A stretch of DNA of 64,000 nucleotides, taken from contig JAMFSR010000028.1 of the NCBI GenBank assembly GCA_026225395.1, forward strand, positions 62,001 to 126,000, read 5' to 3'. Below the pieces are notes generated by a model that was not told the origin of the DNA, searched no databases, and saw nothing but the letters and a program-made list of their open reading frames with translations. Source of the stretch: Granulicella sapmiensis. Lineage in GTDB: Bacteria; Acidobacteriota; Terriglobia; Terriglobales; Acidobacteriaceae. Below are positions 36,091 through 47,451 of the stretch, one piece after another. Numbering within the stretch: the first letter of the stretch is position 1; every line of letters begins with the position of its first letter. The position numbers and the translations under genes were made by a program.

Positions 36091-39000
36091 CTAGGCCGTA
36101 ACGGCAACGCGCGCAGCGTGCAGTTCCTGCAGCGATTCCACCTTGTACTCCCCACGCTGCAGCGCCTCGATTCCCTCTGACGCAGCTTTCGCCGCCGCCA
36201 GCGTTGTGATCGTAGGAATCCGCGCGGCAACCGCGGCACGGCGAATCGCCGGCTCGTCGAAGACGCTTTCCAGCCCCGATGGCGTGTTCACGATCAATTG
36301 GATCCGCTCGCTCTTGATCAGGTCGACAACGTTCGGCCTGCCTTCCTTCACGGAAAACACCCGCTCCACCTGCATACCGGCATCTTCCAGCACATCCGCG
36401 GTACCATGCGTGGCGACGAGATGGAATCCCATCTCTACGAATCGCCGGGCGATCTTCGAAACCACTTTCTTATCATGATCGTTCACGCTGAAGAACACAT
36501 TGCCCGACTTCGGTAGATGCATGCCTGCAGCCGTCTGCGCCTTGGCGAATGCCTCGCCAAATGTCCGCGCCACACCCATCACTTCCCCGGTGGACCGCAT
36601 TTCAGGTCCAAGCACCGGATCGACGCCCTGGAACTTGCCCCACGGGAATACCGGCGACTTTACGAAGTAATGCTCGCCCGTGCCAAGGTCCTTACCGCTT
36701 GCAAGCTGCTCCGGCAGCAACTGCTTGAGCGTCTGCCCCGTCATTAACCGTGACGCAACCTTCGCCAGCTGGATGCCCGTAGCCTTCGATACATACGGCA
36801 CCGTACGCGAAGCACGCGGGTTCACTTCGATGACAAACACTTTGCCGCGCTGAATCGCGAACTGCAGATTCACCAGGCCGATCACATTCAACGCCAACGC
36901 GAGCTGCCGCGTATAGCTTCGGATGGTATCGAGCACCTCCGCCGAAAGAGTCACAGCGGGAAGCACGCACGACGAATCGCCTGAGTGAACACCGGCCTCC
37001 TCAATATGCTCCATGATGCCGGCGATCAAAACATCCTTGCCATCGCACAACGCATCGACGTCAACCTCCTGCGCGTCCTCGAGGAAGTGATCAATCAGCA
37101 CTGGCCGCTCCTGCGAGTACTCAATCGCCGTCAACATATACCGCACCACCGCGGCATCGTCATAAGCGATCACCATCGCACGCCCGCCAAGCACATAGCT
37201 CGGCCGTACCAGCACCGGATACGTCACCTTGTTCGCGCCAGCAATCGCCTCTTCGACGCTCGTAGCCATCGCCGCCGGAGGCTGCGGAATTCCCAACTCC
37301 GTCAGCAGCTTTCCAAAACGTTTGCGGTCCTCAGCCAGGTCAATCGACTCCGGCGACGTACCAATAATGGGCACACCCGCAGCCTTCAGCGGAAGCGAAA
37401 GGTTCAGCGGCGTCTGCCCGCCAAACTGCACGATCATCCCAATCTCAGCGCCACCCGACGCCTCATGCTCATACACCGCGAGCACGTCCTCAAACGTCAA
37501 AGGTTCAAAGTACAACCGGTCGCTGGTGTCATAGTCGGTCGAAACAGTCTCAGGATTGCAGTTGATCATAATGGTCTCGAACCCATCTTCACGCAGCGCA
37601 AAAGCCGCATGGCAACAGCAGTAATCGAACTCAATCCCCTGCCCGATGCGGTTCGGCCCCGATCCAAGAATGATCACCTTCTTGGTGGCCGTCGGCGCCG
37701 CTTCATCCTCTTCGTCATAACTCGAGTACAAATATGGCGTCTTACTTTCGAACTCAGCCGCACATGTATCTACGAGCTTATAAACCGGCCGCACACCCAG
37801 CACCTCGCGCCGCGCCCTTACCTGCGCCGTCGCATCCTTATCTTCCATACCAAACGCCATCGCAAGCCGCTCATCGGAAATCCCCATGCGCTTGGCCGTA
37901 TGCAGCGTATCCGCATCGATAGTCTCAAGCGTCGTACCCGCAACTACCTTCAACTCATCCGCGATCAACTTCATCTGGTGCAGAAACCATGGATCCATCC
38001 CCGTGAACCGCTGCACTTCGCGCACGCTCATGCCCTGGTCGAACGCATAGCGCAGATACGCCATCCGATCCGGAGTTGGCGTCACAAGCTTCTGCCGCAG
38101 CCGCCGCGGCTCAATCGTATCGCCCGAACCCTTCTTGCCGGTCTCGAGCGAACGCACCGCCTTCATCAGTGCTTCCTTGAAGGTGCGCCCGATGGCCATT
38201 ACTTCACCAACCGACTTCATCTGCGGTCCCAGGATCTCATCAGCCCCGGGGAACTTCTCAAACTGCCACTTCGGAATCTTCACGACCACATAATCAATCG
38301 TCGGCTCAAAGCAGGCAGGCGTGGCCTTCGTAATGTCATTCTGCAACTCATCGAGCGTATAACCCACCGCAAGCCGCGCCGCGATCTTCGCAATCGGAAA
38401 CCCCGTAGCCTTCGACGCCAGCGCCGACGACCGCGATACACGCGGGTTCATCTCGATCACAGTCATCCGTCCGTTCTGCGGGTTCACCGCGAACTGCACA
38501 TTCGATCCACCAGTCTCCACACCAATCTCACGGATCACGGCAATGGCAGCATCGCGCATGCACTGATACTCACGATCCGTCAGCGTCTGCGCCGGTGCGA
38601 CAGTAATCGAATCACCCGTATGCACGCCCATCGGATCGAAGTTCTCGATCGAGCAGATGATCACAACGTTGTCCTTCAGGTCGCGAACGACCTCGAGCTC
38701 ATACTCCTTCCACCCAAGCACGCTCTCTTCCAGCAGACACTCATGCACCGGCGAAAGATCAAGCCCGCGCGACAAGATCTCCATCAGCTCTTCGCGGTTG
38801 TAAGCAATGCCGCCACCAGAACCACCCAGCGTAAAGCTCGGCCGGATCACCACCGGGAACCCAAGCTTGCCCGCAAACTCCAACCCATCGCGAATATTGT
38901 TCACCAGCATCGACTTCGGCATATCGAGGCCGATCTTATTCATCGCATCTTTGAAGAGCAAACGGTCTTCGGCCTTCTTGATCGCCTCCAGCTTCGCGCC

Positions 39001-39378
39001 GATCAACTCCACGCCAAACTTGTCCAGCACTCCTGCATCAGCAAGATCCACAGCCAGGTTCAGCGCTGTCTGCCCGCCCACCGTCGGCAGCACAGCAAAC
39101 ACACCCGTCTCACCCTTGGCCTTCAACATCTCCGACTCAACACGCAGAATCTCTTCCACATACGCCGTCGTCAACGGCTCAATGTACGTGCGGTCGGCTA
39201 TTTCAGGATCAGTCATGATCGATGCCGGGTTCGAGTTCACCAGCACCACTTCATAACCCTCTGCCTTCAAAGCCTTGCAAGCCTGCGTTCCCGAGTAATC
39301 AAACTCAGCCGACTGCCCAATCACGATCGGCCCCGAGCCGATCACCAGAATCTTCGCAATGTCATTCCTACGTGGCAT
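36091..39378 (-). CDS. carB: Carbamoyl-phosphate synthase large subunit
   Basis: Makes carbamoyl phosphate for pyrimidines and arginine using ammonia from CarA. 1095 residues, the normal size, with the two homologous halves visible: [22 protein letters not shown] at the start of the first ATP-grasp half and [21 protein letters not shown] at the second. [21 protein letters not shown] is typical of the second half. The C-terminal allosteric domain follows (about 940-1095). It is separated from carA by a membrane glycosyltransferase gene, with a 47-base gap. Confidence 0.97.
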   Translation of the reverse strand: MPRRNDIAKILVIGSGPIVIGQSAEFDYSGTQACKALKAEGYEVVLVNSNPASIMTDPEIADRTYIEPLTTAYVEEILRVESEMLKAKGETGVFAVLPTVGGQTALNLAVDLADAGVLDKFGVELIGAKLEAIKKAEDRLLFKDAMNKIGLDMPKSMLVNNIRDGLEFAGKLGFPVVIRPSFTLGGSGGGIAYNREELMEILSRGLDLSPVHECLLEESVLGWKEYELEVVRDLKDNVVIICSIENFDPMGVHTGDSITVAPAQTLTDREYQCMRDAAIAVIREIGVETGGSNVQFAVNPQNGRMTVIEMNPRVSRSSALASKATGFPIAKIAARLAVGYTLDELQNDITKATPACFEPTIDYVVVKIPKWQFEKFPGADEILGPQMKSVGEVMAIGRTFKEALMKAVRSLETGKKGSGDTIEPRRLRQKLVTPTPDRMAYLRYAFDQGMSVREVQRFTGMDPWFLHQMKLIADELKVVAGTTLETIDADTLHTAKRMGISDERLAMAFGMEDKDATAQVRARREVLGVRPVYKLVDTCAAEFESKTPYLYSSYDEEDEAAPTATKKVIILGSGPNRIGQGIEFDYCCCHAAFALREDGFETIMINCNPETVSTDYDTSDRLYFEPLTFEDVLAVYEHEASGGAEIGMIVQFGGQTPLNLSLPLKAAGVPIIGTSPESIDLAEDRKRFGKLLTELGIPQPPAAMATSVEEAIAGANKVTYPVLVRPSYVLGGRAMVIAYDDAAVVRYMLTAIEYSQERPVLIDHFLEDAQEVDVDALCDGKDVLIAGIMEHIEEAGVHSGDSSCVLPAVTLSAEVLDTIRSYTRQLALALNVIGLVNLQFAIQRGKVFVIEVNPRASRTVPYVSKATGIQLAKVASRLMTGQTLKQLLPEQLASGKDLGTGEHYFVKSPVFPWGKFQGVDPVLGPEMRSTGEVMGVARTFGEAFAKAQTAAGMHLPKSGNVFFSVNDHDKKVVSKIARRFVEMGFHLVATHGTADVLEDAGMQVERVFSVKEGRPNVVDLIKSERIQLIVNTPSGLESVFDEPAIRRAAVAARIPTITTLAAAKAASEGIEALQRGEYKVESLQELHAARVAVTA

Positions 39379-39425
39379 TTCCTACCCAATCCAATCCTTG
39401 CGCTCTACCTTGTTGCGGCTTGCGC

Positions 39426-41111
39426 TCAATTGCTAGAACTATTTCCCGCCAGCACATGCGTGCTTCTATCCCAATGAACCGACCGCACAACATAGTCGTT
39501 CATCGCATATCCGTCATATCGTTTCTTCCACATCGCCTGCATCGCGCTGTCGATCTGCGCACGATTCGGACTGTCCTTCCGAATCGCGATCCCATAGGTT
39601 CCAGCGCCGTCGATCACCGTGTAATCCCGCAGCAGCGACGGTGTCGTAAACAACACTCCTCGCTGATACGTGTAGTCCGTGTGCGGCATCCAGATCAGGT
39701 CCGGCTTCCGCGAAAGAAACGCTTCCGCATCGAAGCCATGCAGCGCAATCTCCGTATCGTTCAGCCCCGCCATATCGATCACGTTTACCTGCGGAGCCAT
39801 CGCGCCCACATACCCAACCTCGCTCGCGGCTACAGTCGAGCCCTTCGGCAGTGGCTCAACCAGCAGATTGCCAACATCCCGCAACGAGTCCATCGGATCG
39901 ACATAAGGCAGCGGCTTCGTAGCATCAATCGTTCGCTCCGACTCCGCATACACCACCTTCTTACCTTCGAACGCCTGATCCACGCGCCAGAAAAGCGCAC
40001 CAGGAAACTTCGGCTGCAAAAGACACAGCACCACGAACACCATCGCATAGCGGGCTATCAACCCAAACTCTCCCGCGTGCGTCGCATCCTCCTCGCGCTC
40101 CGCCACTCGGCCATCCAACAGCAACATGGCCGGCACGATGATCAGCGCGAAGTACGGCACATAATAGCGCGAGTTCTGCCCCATGATCTGCGTCACGCGA
40201 CAAAGCGCAAGCACCGTGAGGAACAGCGGAACAAAACACACAGCCAGCAATCTCAAGTCCTTCTTACGCACGCACCCTGCAATCACCAGCAGGAAGATGC
40301 AGGAGCTCCCGAAGAACGCCACAGCAGAACTCGCCGGCAGCCAGCGTCCCGCATAGCCTTCATACGCATGCCGGCTCTTCATATAGAAGCTCAGCGGAAG
40401 CATCGTATGGAAGTAGAGTTTGGCCCCGACAAAGTAAAGAACGAGCAACAGCGCAAACGTTCCCAGCAGCCGCACCAGGCCTTCTCGCGTTGCCTTTTCC
40501 TTCAGTAATACGTACGCCAACACAGGCATCAGAACAACGATCAGCGCCGACTCTGGCCGCGTCACCAACGCCAGCCCACCAACCACCCCAACCCACTCCG
40601 GCCGCACATTCCCGCGCGACCACGCAAGCACCATCCCCACATACGCTGAAACAACCAGCAGGCCAAGCATCGTGTCCATGCCTGTAACCTCTTGAAACAG
40701 GAAGATCGCGCAAATCGCCAGAGGCCATCCGATGAGCACCAGCACACGCCACATGCTTGCGAAGTAGGCGCTACGCGCGTTCGAAGAAATCGCATGCGCC
40801 ATCACACAAAGCGCCGCTATCGAAGTGAGCCACGATCCAAACACAAGCGTCTTAGCAATACTGAGAGGAAGAAACGACAGCAGCAGCACAACAAATCCCC
40901 AGCCCAGGCTGGTCTGTCCATACGTGTGCCCACCATCCAGGTTCCAACTCCAGCCAAGTCCCTGCCGAACATGAACCGCATAGCGGTAAAACATGTACGA
41001 GTCATCAAAGAAGCTAGCCGAACCGCTAAAGGATTTCTTCAAATGAACCACGAGCAAAAGAAGCAATAACGCGAGCAGCGACGCATTCAGAACGCGGCCC
41101 TTCGCGGTCAT
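39426..41111 (-). CDS. GT-C type membrane glycosyltransferase-like protein between carA and carB
   Basis: About 561 residues. The start ATG 41111 overlaps the carA stop (ATGA) with GGAGGAAGG directly upstream, better than GTG 41123. Ten or more membrane helices, with a first loop containing [12 protein letters not shown] and GQTSLGW, the DD motif layout of GT-C enzymes such as the mycobacterial arabinosyltransferase AftB. The C-terminal soluble domain (about 395-560) holds [15 protein letters not shown], also found in that group. It would transfer a sugar from a polyprenyl-phosphate donor outside the membrane (inference). Coupling to carA is unusual and may only be a transcription convenience. 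Confidence 0.8.
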   Translation of the reverse strand: MTAKGRVLNASLLALLLLLLVVHLKKSFSGSASFFDDSYMFYRYAVHVRQGLGWSWNLDGGHTYGQTSLGWGFVVLLLSFLPLSIAKTLVFGSWLTSIAALCVMAHAISSNARSAYFASMWRVLVLIGWPLAICAIFLFQEVTGMDTMLGLLVVSAYVGMVLAWSRGNVRPEWVGVVGGLALVTRPESALIVVLMPVLAYVLLKEKATREGLVRLLGTFALLLVLYFVGAKLYFHTMLPLSFYMKSRHAYEGYAGRWLPASSAVAFFGSSCIFLLVIAGCVRKKDLRLLAVCFVPLFLTVLALCRVTQIMGQNSRYYVPYFALIIVPAMLLLDGRVAEREEDATHAGEFGLIARYAMVFVVLCLLQPKFPGALFWRVDQAFEGKKVVYAESERTIDATKPLPYVDPMDSLRDVGNLLVEPLPKGSTVAASEVGYVGAMAPQVNVIDMAGLNDTEIALHGFDAEAFLSRKPDLIWMPHTDYTYQRGVLFTTPSLLRDYTVIDGAGTYGIAIRKDSPNRAQIDSAMQAMWKKRYDGYAMNDYVVRSVHWDRSTHVLAGNSSSN

Positions 41112-42259
41112 CCCTTCCTCCACTCTTCCATCATCTTGCGAAAATCCCGAAACAGATAATGCGAATCATGCGGGCCCGGGCTCGCCTCGGGGTGGTACTG
41201 AACGCTGAACATCGGATCGGTCTTATGCTTCAGGCCCGCCAACGTATCGTCATTCAGATTCACATGCGTCACTTCCACATCGTCCGGCAGCGACTTCGGA
41301 TCGACATTGAAGTTGTGGTTCTGCGCCGTGATTTCCACCTTGCCCGTCTCAAGGTTCTTGATCGGATGATTCCCGCCATGATGCCCAAACTTCAGCTTGT
41401 AAGTCTTGCCGCCAAGCGCCAATCCGAAAATCTGGTGTCCAAGACAAATCCCAAACAGCGGCACTTTACCCTGCAGCTCCTGCACATTGGCAACCGCATA
41501 ATCCAAAGGCTCCGGATCACCCGGCCCATTGGAGCAGAACACTCCATCGGGCTGTAGCGCCATAACGTCTGCAGCAGAAGTCTTCGCCGGTACAACGGTC
41601 ACGCGGCAGTTCTCACGCGTCAGCATCCGCAGAATGTTCTGCTTGATGCCGAAGTCATAAGCCACAACATGCATCGTCTCCGAGCCTTCGCCGTTAGCGA
41701 CCGGCAGCAGCTTATCGCCGGTCTCATTACGCTTCTCAGTCGTGTCCCACGTATACGAGGTCTTCGTCGAAACCACACTCGCAAGATCGGTGCCGTCCAT
41801 CTTCTTATGCGCCCGCGCCTTGGCCACCAGCGCATCGGTGTCTTCCACCGCGGTCGAAATCACGCCACGCATCACGCCATTGGCGCGCAGATGCCGCACC
41901 ACAGCACGCGTATCGATCTCCGAAATCACCGGCACACCGTTGCGCTCTAGATACTCATCGGCAACCTCGGTCGAACGCCAGCTGGAGCTGATCGGCGAGA
42001 ACTCACGCACCACCAAACCTTCGATATACGGCTTCGCCGACTCCGCATCGCTCGGCGACGTCCCATAGTTCCCTATTTGAGGATTGGTAAGAACGACGAT
42101 CTGGCCCGCATACGAGGGGTCAGTAAATATCTCTTGGTAGCCCGTCAAAGAAGTATTGAAAACGACCTCTCCGACCCGCTCAACCACCGAGCCGAAGGCT
42201 TTGCCTCGAAAGAGACGCCCATCTTCAAGGGCGAGAATTGCCTGCATTGCTCCCTGCAT
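41108..42259 (-). CDS. carA: Carbamoyl-phosphate synthase small subunit
   Basis: Glutaminase subunit of about 383 residues. The N-terminal CPSase domain (about 1-190) is followed by a class I glutamine amidotransferase domain with the nucleophile Cys in [16 protein letters not shown] and the catalytic His-Glu in [12 protein letters not shown]. Start ATG 42259 is used; ATG 42247 ([10 protein letters not shown]) is equally likely. It is the first gene of the carA-GT-carB unit. Confidence 0.96.
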   Translation of the reverse strand: MQGAMQAILALEDGRLFRGKAFGSVVERVGEVVFNTSLTGYQEIFTDPSYAGQIVVLTNPQIGNYGTSPSDAESAKPYIEGLVVREFSPISSSWRSTEVADEYLERNGVPVISEIDTRAVVRHLRANGVMRGVISTAVEDTDALVAKARAHKKMDGTDLASVVSTKTSYTWDTTEKRNETGDKLLPVANGEGSETMHVVAYDFGIKQNILRMLTRENCRVTVVPAKTSAADVMALQPDGVFCSNGPGDPEPLDYAVANVQELQGKVPLFGICLGHQIFGLALGGKTYKLKFGHHGGNHPIKNLETGKVEITAQNHNFNVDPKSLPDDVEVTHVNLNDDTLAGLKHKTDPMFSVQYHPEASPGPHDSHYLFRDFRKMMEEWRKG

Positions 42260-42457
42260 TCCCTCTCACACAGCAGCCGCGCACACAAGCCGCCAAAAGA
42301 GGTTGGATTCCTATAAGGATAACAGGCCACCGTGTCGAAAAACCCAAAAGCATCCACAGCCCGCTGCAAGACGCCTCCTTGACGCCTCTCCCAACTAATG
42401 GCACGATTGTTTCACAAGCATCAAATGTTTCATTTCACGTCACTGCTTCTGTTCAAG
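42260..42457. other. carA upstream region
   Basis: Divergent region between carA and the DUF1906 gene; the MITE-like element fills its right half. No gene and no convincing promoter, attenuator or PyrR-type site was seen. Confidence 0.4.
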
Positions 42458-42569
42458 CTAGAGCATGTCCCTGTACGTGGAGTGCGGTGGTTCTCATCCT
42501 TTGGGCGTTTTCCCCAAAGAAAGTCCACCGTACGACATTTCGGATAATCGTAACGGGGAAATGCTCTAG
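42458..42569. mobile_element. MITE-like element with CTAGAGCAT terminal inverted repeats
   Basis: 112 bases beginning CTAGAGCAT and ending ATGCTCTAG. The terminal repeats extend imperfectly to about 20 bases. Inside, CTTTGGG and CCCAAAG form a second hairpin and CGGTGG/CCACCG a third, so the whole unit folds into one long hairpin. It codes for nothing. CTAG at both ends suggests mobilisation by an IS that targets CTAG or TA (inference). It lies about 33 bases before the DUF1906 gene start. Confidence 0.65.
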
Positions 42570-42602
42570 GCGTTCCACTTAGGCTTTTCGGAGACTCCCT
42601 TG

Positions 42603-45589
42603 ATGCGCGTACCGGCCCCATTGCCCTCTTTTCTTCGTTCTTTCCTCGCTTTCGTTCTCTTCCTTATCGCTCTTCCTGCTTTGTCTCAGGCCGCCTCGGT
42701 CCAGGCTTTCCAGTTGGTCAACGGCAAATCCGGCTGGCTCCAGGCCGGCAATCGCCTTTTCTGGACGAACACCCTCGGCTCGCAGTGGGCGGAAATCACC
42801 CCCGCGGCCGCATCCGCTCCCAATATCGGCGGCATTTTCTTCCGCCCCGACGGCACCGGTCTGGCCCTGCTCACCTCAACAGACGCCACCACCTTCACCA
42901 TCGCGCGCACCCCCGACCATGGTGCCCATTGGTCCTACAGCCCCCTGCCATCCCCCTTTCCTGCGGGCCTTTCCTTTGGCGGCAAAGCCGTTCCCTTCTT
43001 CGCGGACGCCCAGCACGGCTGGCTCATGCTCTCCGTCCAACCGGTTCAGCCTTCCGCCTGGGCATTCTTCTCCGCACGTCTGACGGCGGCCTCACCTGGA
43101 CCCAGGCGCCCCGTCCGCCCGTCGGCGGCGATCTCTACTTCAACGACGCGCTCCACGGATGGATAGGGCCCGGCCCCCAGGGCGACGAACTCTTCCAAAC
43201 CTCGGACGCCGGCCAAACATGGCGCGCTGTCACTCTGCCGCTACTCTCAGCCGATCTCACATCCATCCACAGCACCATCACTCTTCCCACCTTCACCGGA
43301 ACCCAACACGGCGCACTCCTCCGCGCCTACGTCGGCGATCAGGGGACCACCATCGTTCGCTACGAAACCAGCGACGCCGGTGCAACCTGGACGCCCTCTG
43401 CGACCTCCGTAAAATCCTCCACAACCGCTCTCCTATCCATAGCCGCGGACGGCACATCCCCCACACCCCTTACGTCCGCTTCCGCCCACGCCGCCATAGC
43501 CGGCCTCGCGCCCTCCATCGCCGGCACACTGACGCCCACCGCCGCCTCCTTCTCCACGCAAATGCAGGGCTGGGTTCTCTTTGCAGGCGGCACCTGTCAA
43601 GCCGGCATCTGCACCCAGGCCAGCTCTCTCTTGGGGACTCTCGATGGCGGAAAGACCTTCTTCTCGCTCGCCCAGATTCCCGGCATCGATCTTGAACCCA
43701 CCCACACCGCCGCCTTTTCCTCTAAGCCGCAAGACGCCATACCTTACGTCAACCCCACACCCGACTCCTCCTACCCGGTGACCGGCGTCATGGGCTTCGA
43801 CGCCTGCTCGCTTCCCACCGTCTCCCAGATGCAGACCTGGTATACCAGTAGTCCCTACCGCGTCCTGGGCGCCTATATCGGCGGTGCCAACTTCGCTTGC
43901 TCCAGCGGCCTCTCCGCGTTTACCCCTACCTATACCGCCTCCGTACTCGGTCAGGGCTGGGAGATCATTCCCATCTGGGTCGGACCTCAAGCACCCGGCA
44001 GTGGCTGCACCAGTTGCTCCAGCTTCAGCACCACCGCGGCCACGGCCACCGCACAGGGAGTCGCCGAAGCCGACTCCGCCGTCGCCGCCATGCAGAATCT
44101 CGGCATGCTCCAGGGGTCCACCATCATCTACGACATGGAAGCCTACTCCGACACCGTCACCGCCGACGTCGCTGCCACGCAGGCCTTCATTCAGGGGTGG
44201 GATACCGAACTGCACGCCAAGGGCTACCTCGCCGCCGTCTACAGCGGCCACGGCGAGTTCGATAGCTGGACCCCCAACCTCGTCACTCCATCCATCGACA
44301 TCATCTGGTTCACCTACTTCTTCAGCAACGGCGTAGCCTGCGGCGCCACCTGCCAAACCGTCTATCCCACTCCTACCGGCACCTTTGATCTCTCCACAAC
44401 CTACTGGCTCAACAATCACCGCGCCCGCCAGACCTCCAGCGCCTTCAACAGCACCTACGGCTCGCTCACTCTCAATATCGACGAAGACTGGGTAGACGCT
44501 GCTTTCAGCGTAGCCACACCGAATACCCTTACGGTCACAAAGACCGGCACAGGCAGCGGCACCGTCGCCAGCACCAATATCAGCAACGGAACCGACACCA
44601 CCATCAATACCGTCATCTCGTGCGGCGCAGCCTGCTCCTCTACCTTCGCGCCCACCGACATCGTCACCCTCTCCGCCACACCCGCATCCGGCTCTACTTT
44701 CTCCGCCTGGACGGGCTGTACCACCACCTCCGGAAGCACCTGCACGATCAACACCACCGCTTCATTGACAGTCTCAGCAGCCTTCACGTCCAACGGTCCT
44801 GTGACCTACCCGCTCACCGTCACCAAGACCGGCGCCGGAGCGGGGACCGTCACCAGCAGCGACAACCTGATCTCCTGCGGCGCAACCTGCTCTGCCAGCT
44901 ACGCAGCCGCAACACCACCAACCACGGTCACTCTCACCGCGACGGCCACCACCGGCAACTTCACCGGCTTTACCGGATGCGCCACGGTCACCGGCAACGT
45001 CTGCACCGTCATCATGTCCGCGGCGCAATCCGTCACCGCTACCTTCGCGATACCCAGTTACACGGCAGCCGTGTCATCCGGTACTCTCAGCATTGCTGTC
45101 GGCCAAACAGGCACGGACAATCTCAACATCACTCCCACCGGCGGTTACACCGGAACCTTCAACACCTTCAACTGCACCGGCCTACCTGCCACCTTGACCT
45201 GCGCGTTCAATCCCACATCCCTCACCGCGACAGGCAACAACGCCGCTCTCACCTCCGCCGTCACCATCACGGTACCCGCCTCCTTTACGGAGTTGCACCT
45301 GACTCGTTCCAACATCGTATGGGCCGGCCTCTTCCTTCCATCGCTTCTGCTACCGTTCGCCCGCTCACGCCGTTTCAAAGGCACTCGCGCAAATCGCCTT
45401 TCCCTTTTGCTCTTTGCTTTGGCGGCTATGGGGATGACACAAATCCTCACCGGCTGCGGCTCAAGTTCCTCTGCTAACTCAGGAGGAGGAGGTTCAACCA
45501 GCCCCTACTTCAGCGGCACGATCGAGGTGAACTTCACCACCTCCACCGGTGTGCAGCAACTGCCCATCCAACTCACCATCACCCACTGA
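42603..45589 (+). pseudogene. Propeller-DUF1906 (glycoside-hydrolase-like) surface protein, broken by a one-base frameshift
   Basis: Starts at ATG 42603 with a signal peptide (about 1-30). Beta-propeller BNR/Ycf48-like repeats follow, each with a DGGxTW-type loop (DHGAHWSY, SDGGLTWTQ, SDAGQTWRA, SDAGATWTP, LDGGKTFFS). At about 43060-43063 the frame shifts; one extra G in that run would join QPSAW to GILLRTSDGG. Downstream, from about 43780, is a DUF1906/Rv2525c-like domain (GFDACSLPTVSQMQTW, YIGGANFAC, IIYDMEAYSDT), then two repeats like VTKTGTGSGTV, an Ig-like domain, and a C-terminal end with two hydrophobic segments, FARSRRFKG, ILTGC and a beta tail. Broken or an assembly error; the long downstream frame shows no other damage. 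Confidence 0.85.
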
Positions 45590-45618
45590 TCATCCGACGT
45601 TCTTTTCGCGCCTCGACC

Positions 45619-45652
45619 TCGAGCCATTGCCCCGGCAATGGCTCGATCTTTT
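45619..45652 (+). terminator. Intrinsic terminator of the DUF1906 gene
   Basis: TCGAGCCATTGCC pairs with GGCAATGGCTCGA and is followed by TCTTTTA. A strong 11-13 bp stem 30 bases after the stop codon. Confidence 0.85.
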
Positions 45653-45709
45653 ACAATTGGCCCCACACGGGCCGGCTACTAAATAACGCCCGCAATCAAG
45701 GGGAGCAAT

Positions 45710-46759
45710 ATGAACTCGTTACTTAGAACCGGAGCAGCACTTCTTTGTTTCTCATCGCTCTGCCAGTCCGGGGCTGCCCAGCAGCCAGCCAGCCGGAATC
45801 CTCCCATCCAGCTCGACGTCGTCGTCACCGATAAATCCGGCAAACCTGTCGCCGGGCTCACGCAGCAGGACTTCACAGTCCTGGACAATAAACAGCCGAC
45901 TTCCATTCTCGCGTTCCATCCGCACACAGCGGCCTCCGTTCCGGCCGGTGAAATCGATCCCTCAACGAAAGTCATTTTCATCTTCGACGAGGTGAATGCA
46001 CCGTACGACAGGGCTGTTTATGCACGCCAAAGCCTCGAGAAGTATCTCAAACAGAACAGCGGAAACCTGGATCATCCCGTTTCTATCGGCCTTTTCACCG
46101 ACAGCGGCTTACAGCTGCAGACCCAGCCTTCCGTAGACGGAAACGCGCTAGCCGCAGCTCTTGAGAAGGAGGGCCAGACTTATCGCGCTATCGAAAGAGG
46201 GGCCGTTGGGGGTGACTTCCAGCGCCTGCAGCTCTCTTTGGACGCCTTGAACACTCTCATGGTGCAGGAGAAAGCCAACCCCGGAAGAAAGATAGTGATC
46301 TGGATAAGCCCCGGTTGGCCACTGATCAGTGGTCCTCGCGACAATCTGACAGAGAAACAGGAGCAGCAGGTCTTCGACAAAGTCGTCTGGCTGTCAGGCG
46401 CTCTCCGAGAGTCCCGCATCACGCTCTACAGCGTCGATCCTCTTGGCGCCGCTGGTACAGGTGAAAGAAGCGTCTTCTACCAGAACTTTACCAACGGACT
46501 GACCAAAACCAACAACGCTGCTTTCGGTGATCTTGGGCTCCAGGTCCTTGTCACTCAGACGGGCGGTCGAGCCATTTTCGGAAACGACAACATCGATAAC
46601 TCGATCAACCATTTCGTAGCCGACCTCACCGCCTACTACACTCTCGAAATCGCTGCAGCGCCCTCAGAGCGCCCCAACCAATACCGCGAACTCAACATCA
46701 AGCTGGCGACTCCCGGTCTTAAGGCCAGATCCAGAACCGGATACTACGCACAGCCGTAG
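45710..46759 (+). CDS. VWFA-related acidobacterial-type secreted protein
   Basis: 349 residues. Signal peptide (about 1-23), then a carboxypeptidase-regulatory-like stretch PIQLDVVVTDKSGKPVAGL with DFTVLDNK, and a von Willebrand A-like fold beginning VIFIFDEVNAPYDRAVYARQ. It matches the VWFA-related acidobacterial domain architecture (TIGR03436 type), usually abundant in Acidobacteriota genomes. The metal-binding MIDAS is only partial (DEVNA in place of DxSxS), so metal-dependent binding is uncertain. Function unknown, probably surface or periplasmic protein binding. Confidence 0.9.
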   Translation: MNSLLRTGAALLCFSSLCQSGAAQQPASRNPPIQLDVVVTDKSGKPVAGLTQQDFTVLDNKQPTSILAFHPHTAASVPAGEIDPSTKVIFIFDEVNAPYDRAVYARQSLEKYLKQNSGNLDHPVSIGLFTDSGLQLQTQPSVDGNALAAALEKEGQTYRAIERGAVGGDFQRLQLSLDALNTLMVQEKANPGRKIVIWISPGWPLISGPRDNLTEKQEQQVFDKVVWLSGALRESRITLYSVDPLGAAGTGERSVFYQNFTNGLTKTNNAAFGDLGLQVLVTQTGGRAIFGNDNIDNSINHFVADLTAYYTLEIAAAPSERPNQYRELNIKLATPGLKARSRTGYYAQP

Positions 46760-46769
46760 CGCAAAGCAA

Positions 46770-46794
46770 AAGGCCCGGACAAAGTCCGGACCTT
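46770..46794 (-). terminator. Terminator of the His-rich peptide gene
   Basis: AAGG-C-CCGGAC and GTCCGG-A-CCTT form an 11-base stem with one mismatch. Read on the minus strand it is followed by a T-rich stretch (TTTTGCTTTG), so it fits termination of the minus-strand gene at 46825-46956; it may also help stop the VWFA transcript on the plus strand. Confidence 0.7.
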
Positions 46795-46824
46795 CACAAC
46801 GACAGGATTCAACAAAACGACAAC

Positions 46825-46956
46825 CTATCTGTACGAGCAATGACGGTGGTGATGGCTATACCAGCAATGTCTGTGACGATGTTGCGCCTCAGCAGGGGTG
46901 GCAACTGCACCCACCAGGACGATAGCGGCAAAAAGAGCCAGCAATGTACGCTTCAT
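46825..46956 (-). CDS. Tiny His-rich secreted peptide, 43 residues
   Basis: Starts ATG 46956 with GGGAGAA upstream, ends TAG 46825, and is followed by a minus-strand terminator hairpin. A signal peptide (MKRTLLALFAAIVLVGAVA, cleavage at PAEA-Q) leaves an 18-19 residue mature peptide, QHRHRHCWYSHHHRHCSYR, with seven His and two Cys. This could bind copper, nickel or zinc, or act as a cationic peptide; no family was recognised. It stands alone. Confidence 0.75.
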   Translation of the reverse strand: MKRTLLALFAAIVLVGAVATPAEAQHRHRHCWYSHHHRHCSYR

Positions 46957-47056
46957 AAATTTCTCCCATCGCAGGCTGGAATTGTGTGCCTTTCCATACC
47001 CGGCAATTCATGAGAGCCTAACCCGACCAAAAGAGTTTTCTTCAAAACCGGGAGAA

Positions 47057-47368
47057 TCAACTCAGGTTCACAAGAACGTCTTCCCCTTCGATCTTAATTC
47101 CATAGATATCCACCTTCCCGCGATCGGGTGGAACAGCCTCGCCCGTAGTCGTATCGAATGCCCACGAGTGCCACGGACACACCACAGCCTTCCCCTCTAG
47201 CCATCCCTGCCCCAACGGTCCACGCCGGTGCGGACACCAGTTGTCCATGGCGCACAGCCTCCCGTCAACATTAGCCAGGCAAACGGCAACACCAGCCGCT
47301 TGCGTCTCCTTCACCTCACCCACCGCGGGAGCCTCGCTCACCGCACACAACCGAACCCACTGCTCCAA
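47057..47368 (-). CDS. Rieske [2Fe-2S] ferredoxin-like protein
   Basis: 103 residues from TTG 47368, with GGAGGAG six bases upstream. The cluster ligands are in WCPHRRGPLG and VVCPWHSWAFD, spaced as in Rieske/NirD small subunits. Soluble, with no signal. It probably donates electrons to an oxygenase or reductase elsewhere; none is adjacent. Confidence 0.93.
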   Translation of the reverse strand: MEQWVRLCAVSEAPAVGEVKETQAAGVAVCLANVDGRLCAMDNWCPHRRGPLGQGWLEGKAVVCPWHSWAFDTTTGEAVPPDRGKVDIYGIKIEGEDVLVNLS

Positions 47369-47451
47369 TCTCTACTCCTCCCAGGCACCAGTTGCGCCCG
47401 CTTCCGTACCCAGCTCCCCGCATGAGATGCTGGACAAAGAGCCGGAGAACC

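Noticed and set aside
36985..39477. 830-codon open frame on the plus strand antisense to carB
   Set aside because: Arg/His-rich product with no recognizable domain; it is the mirror of GC-rich carB codons.
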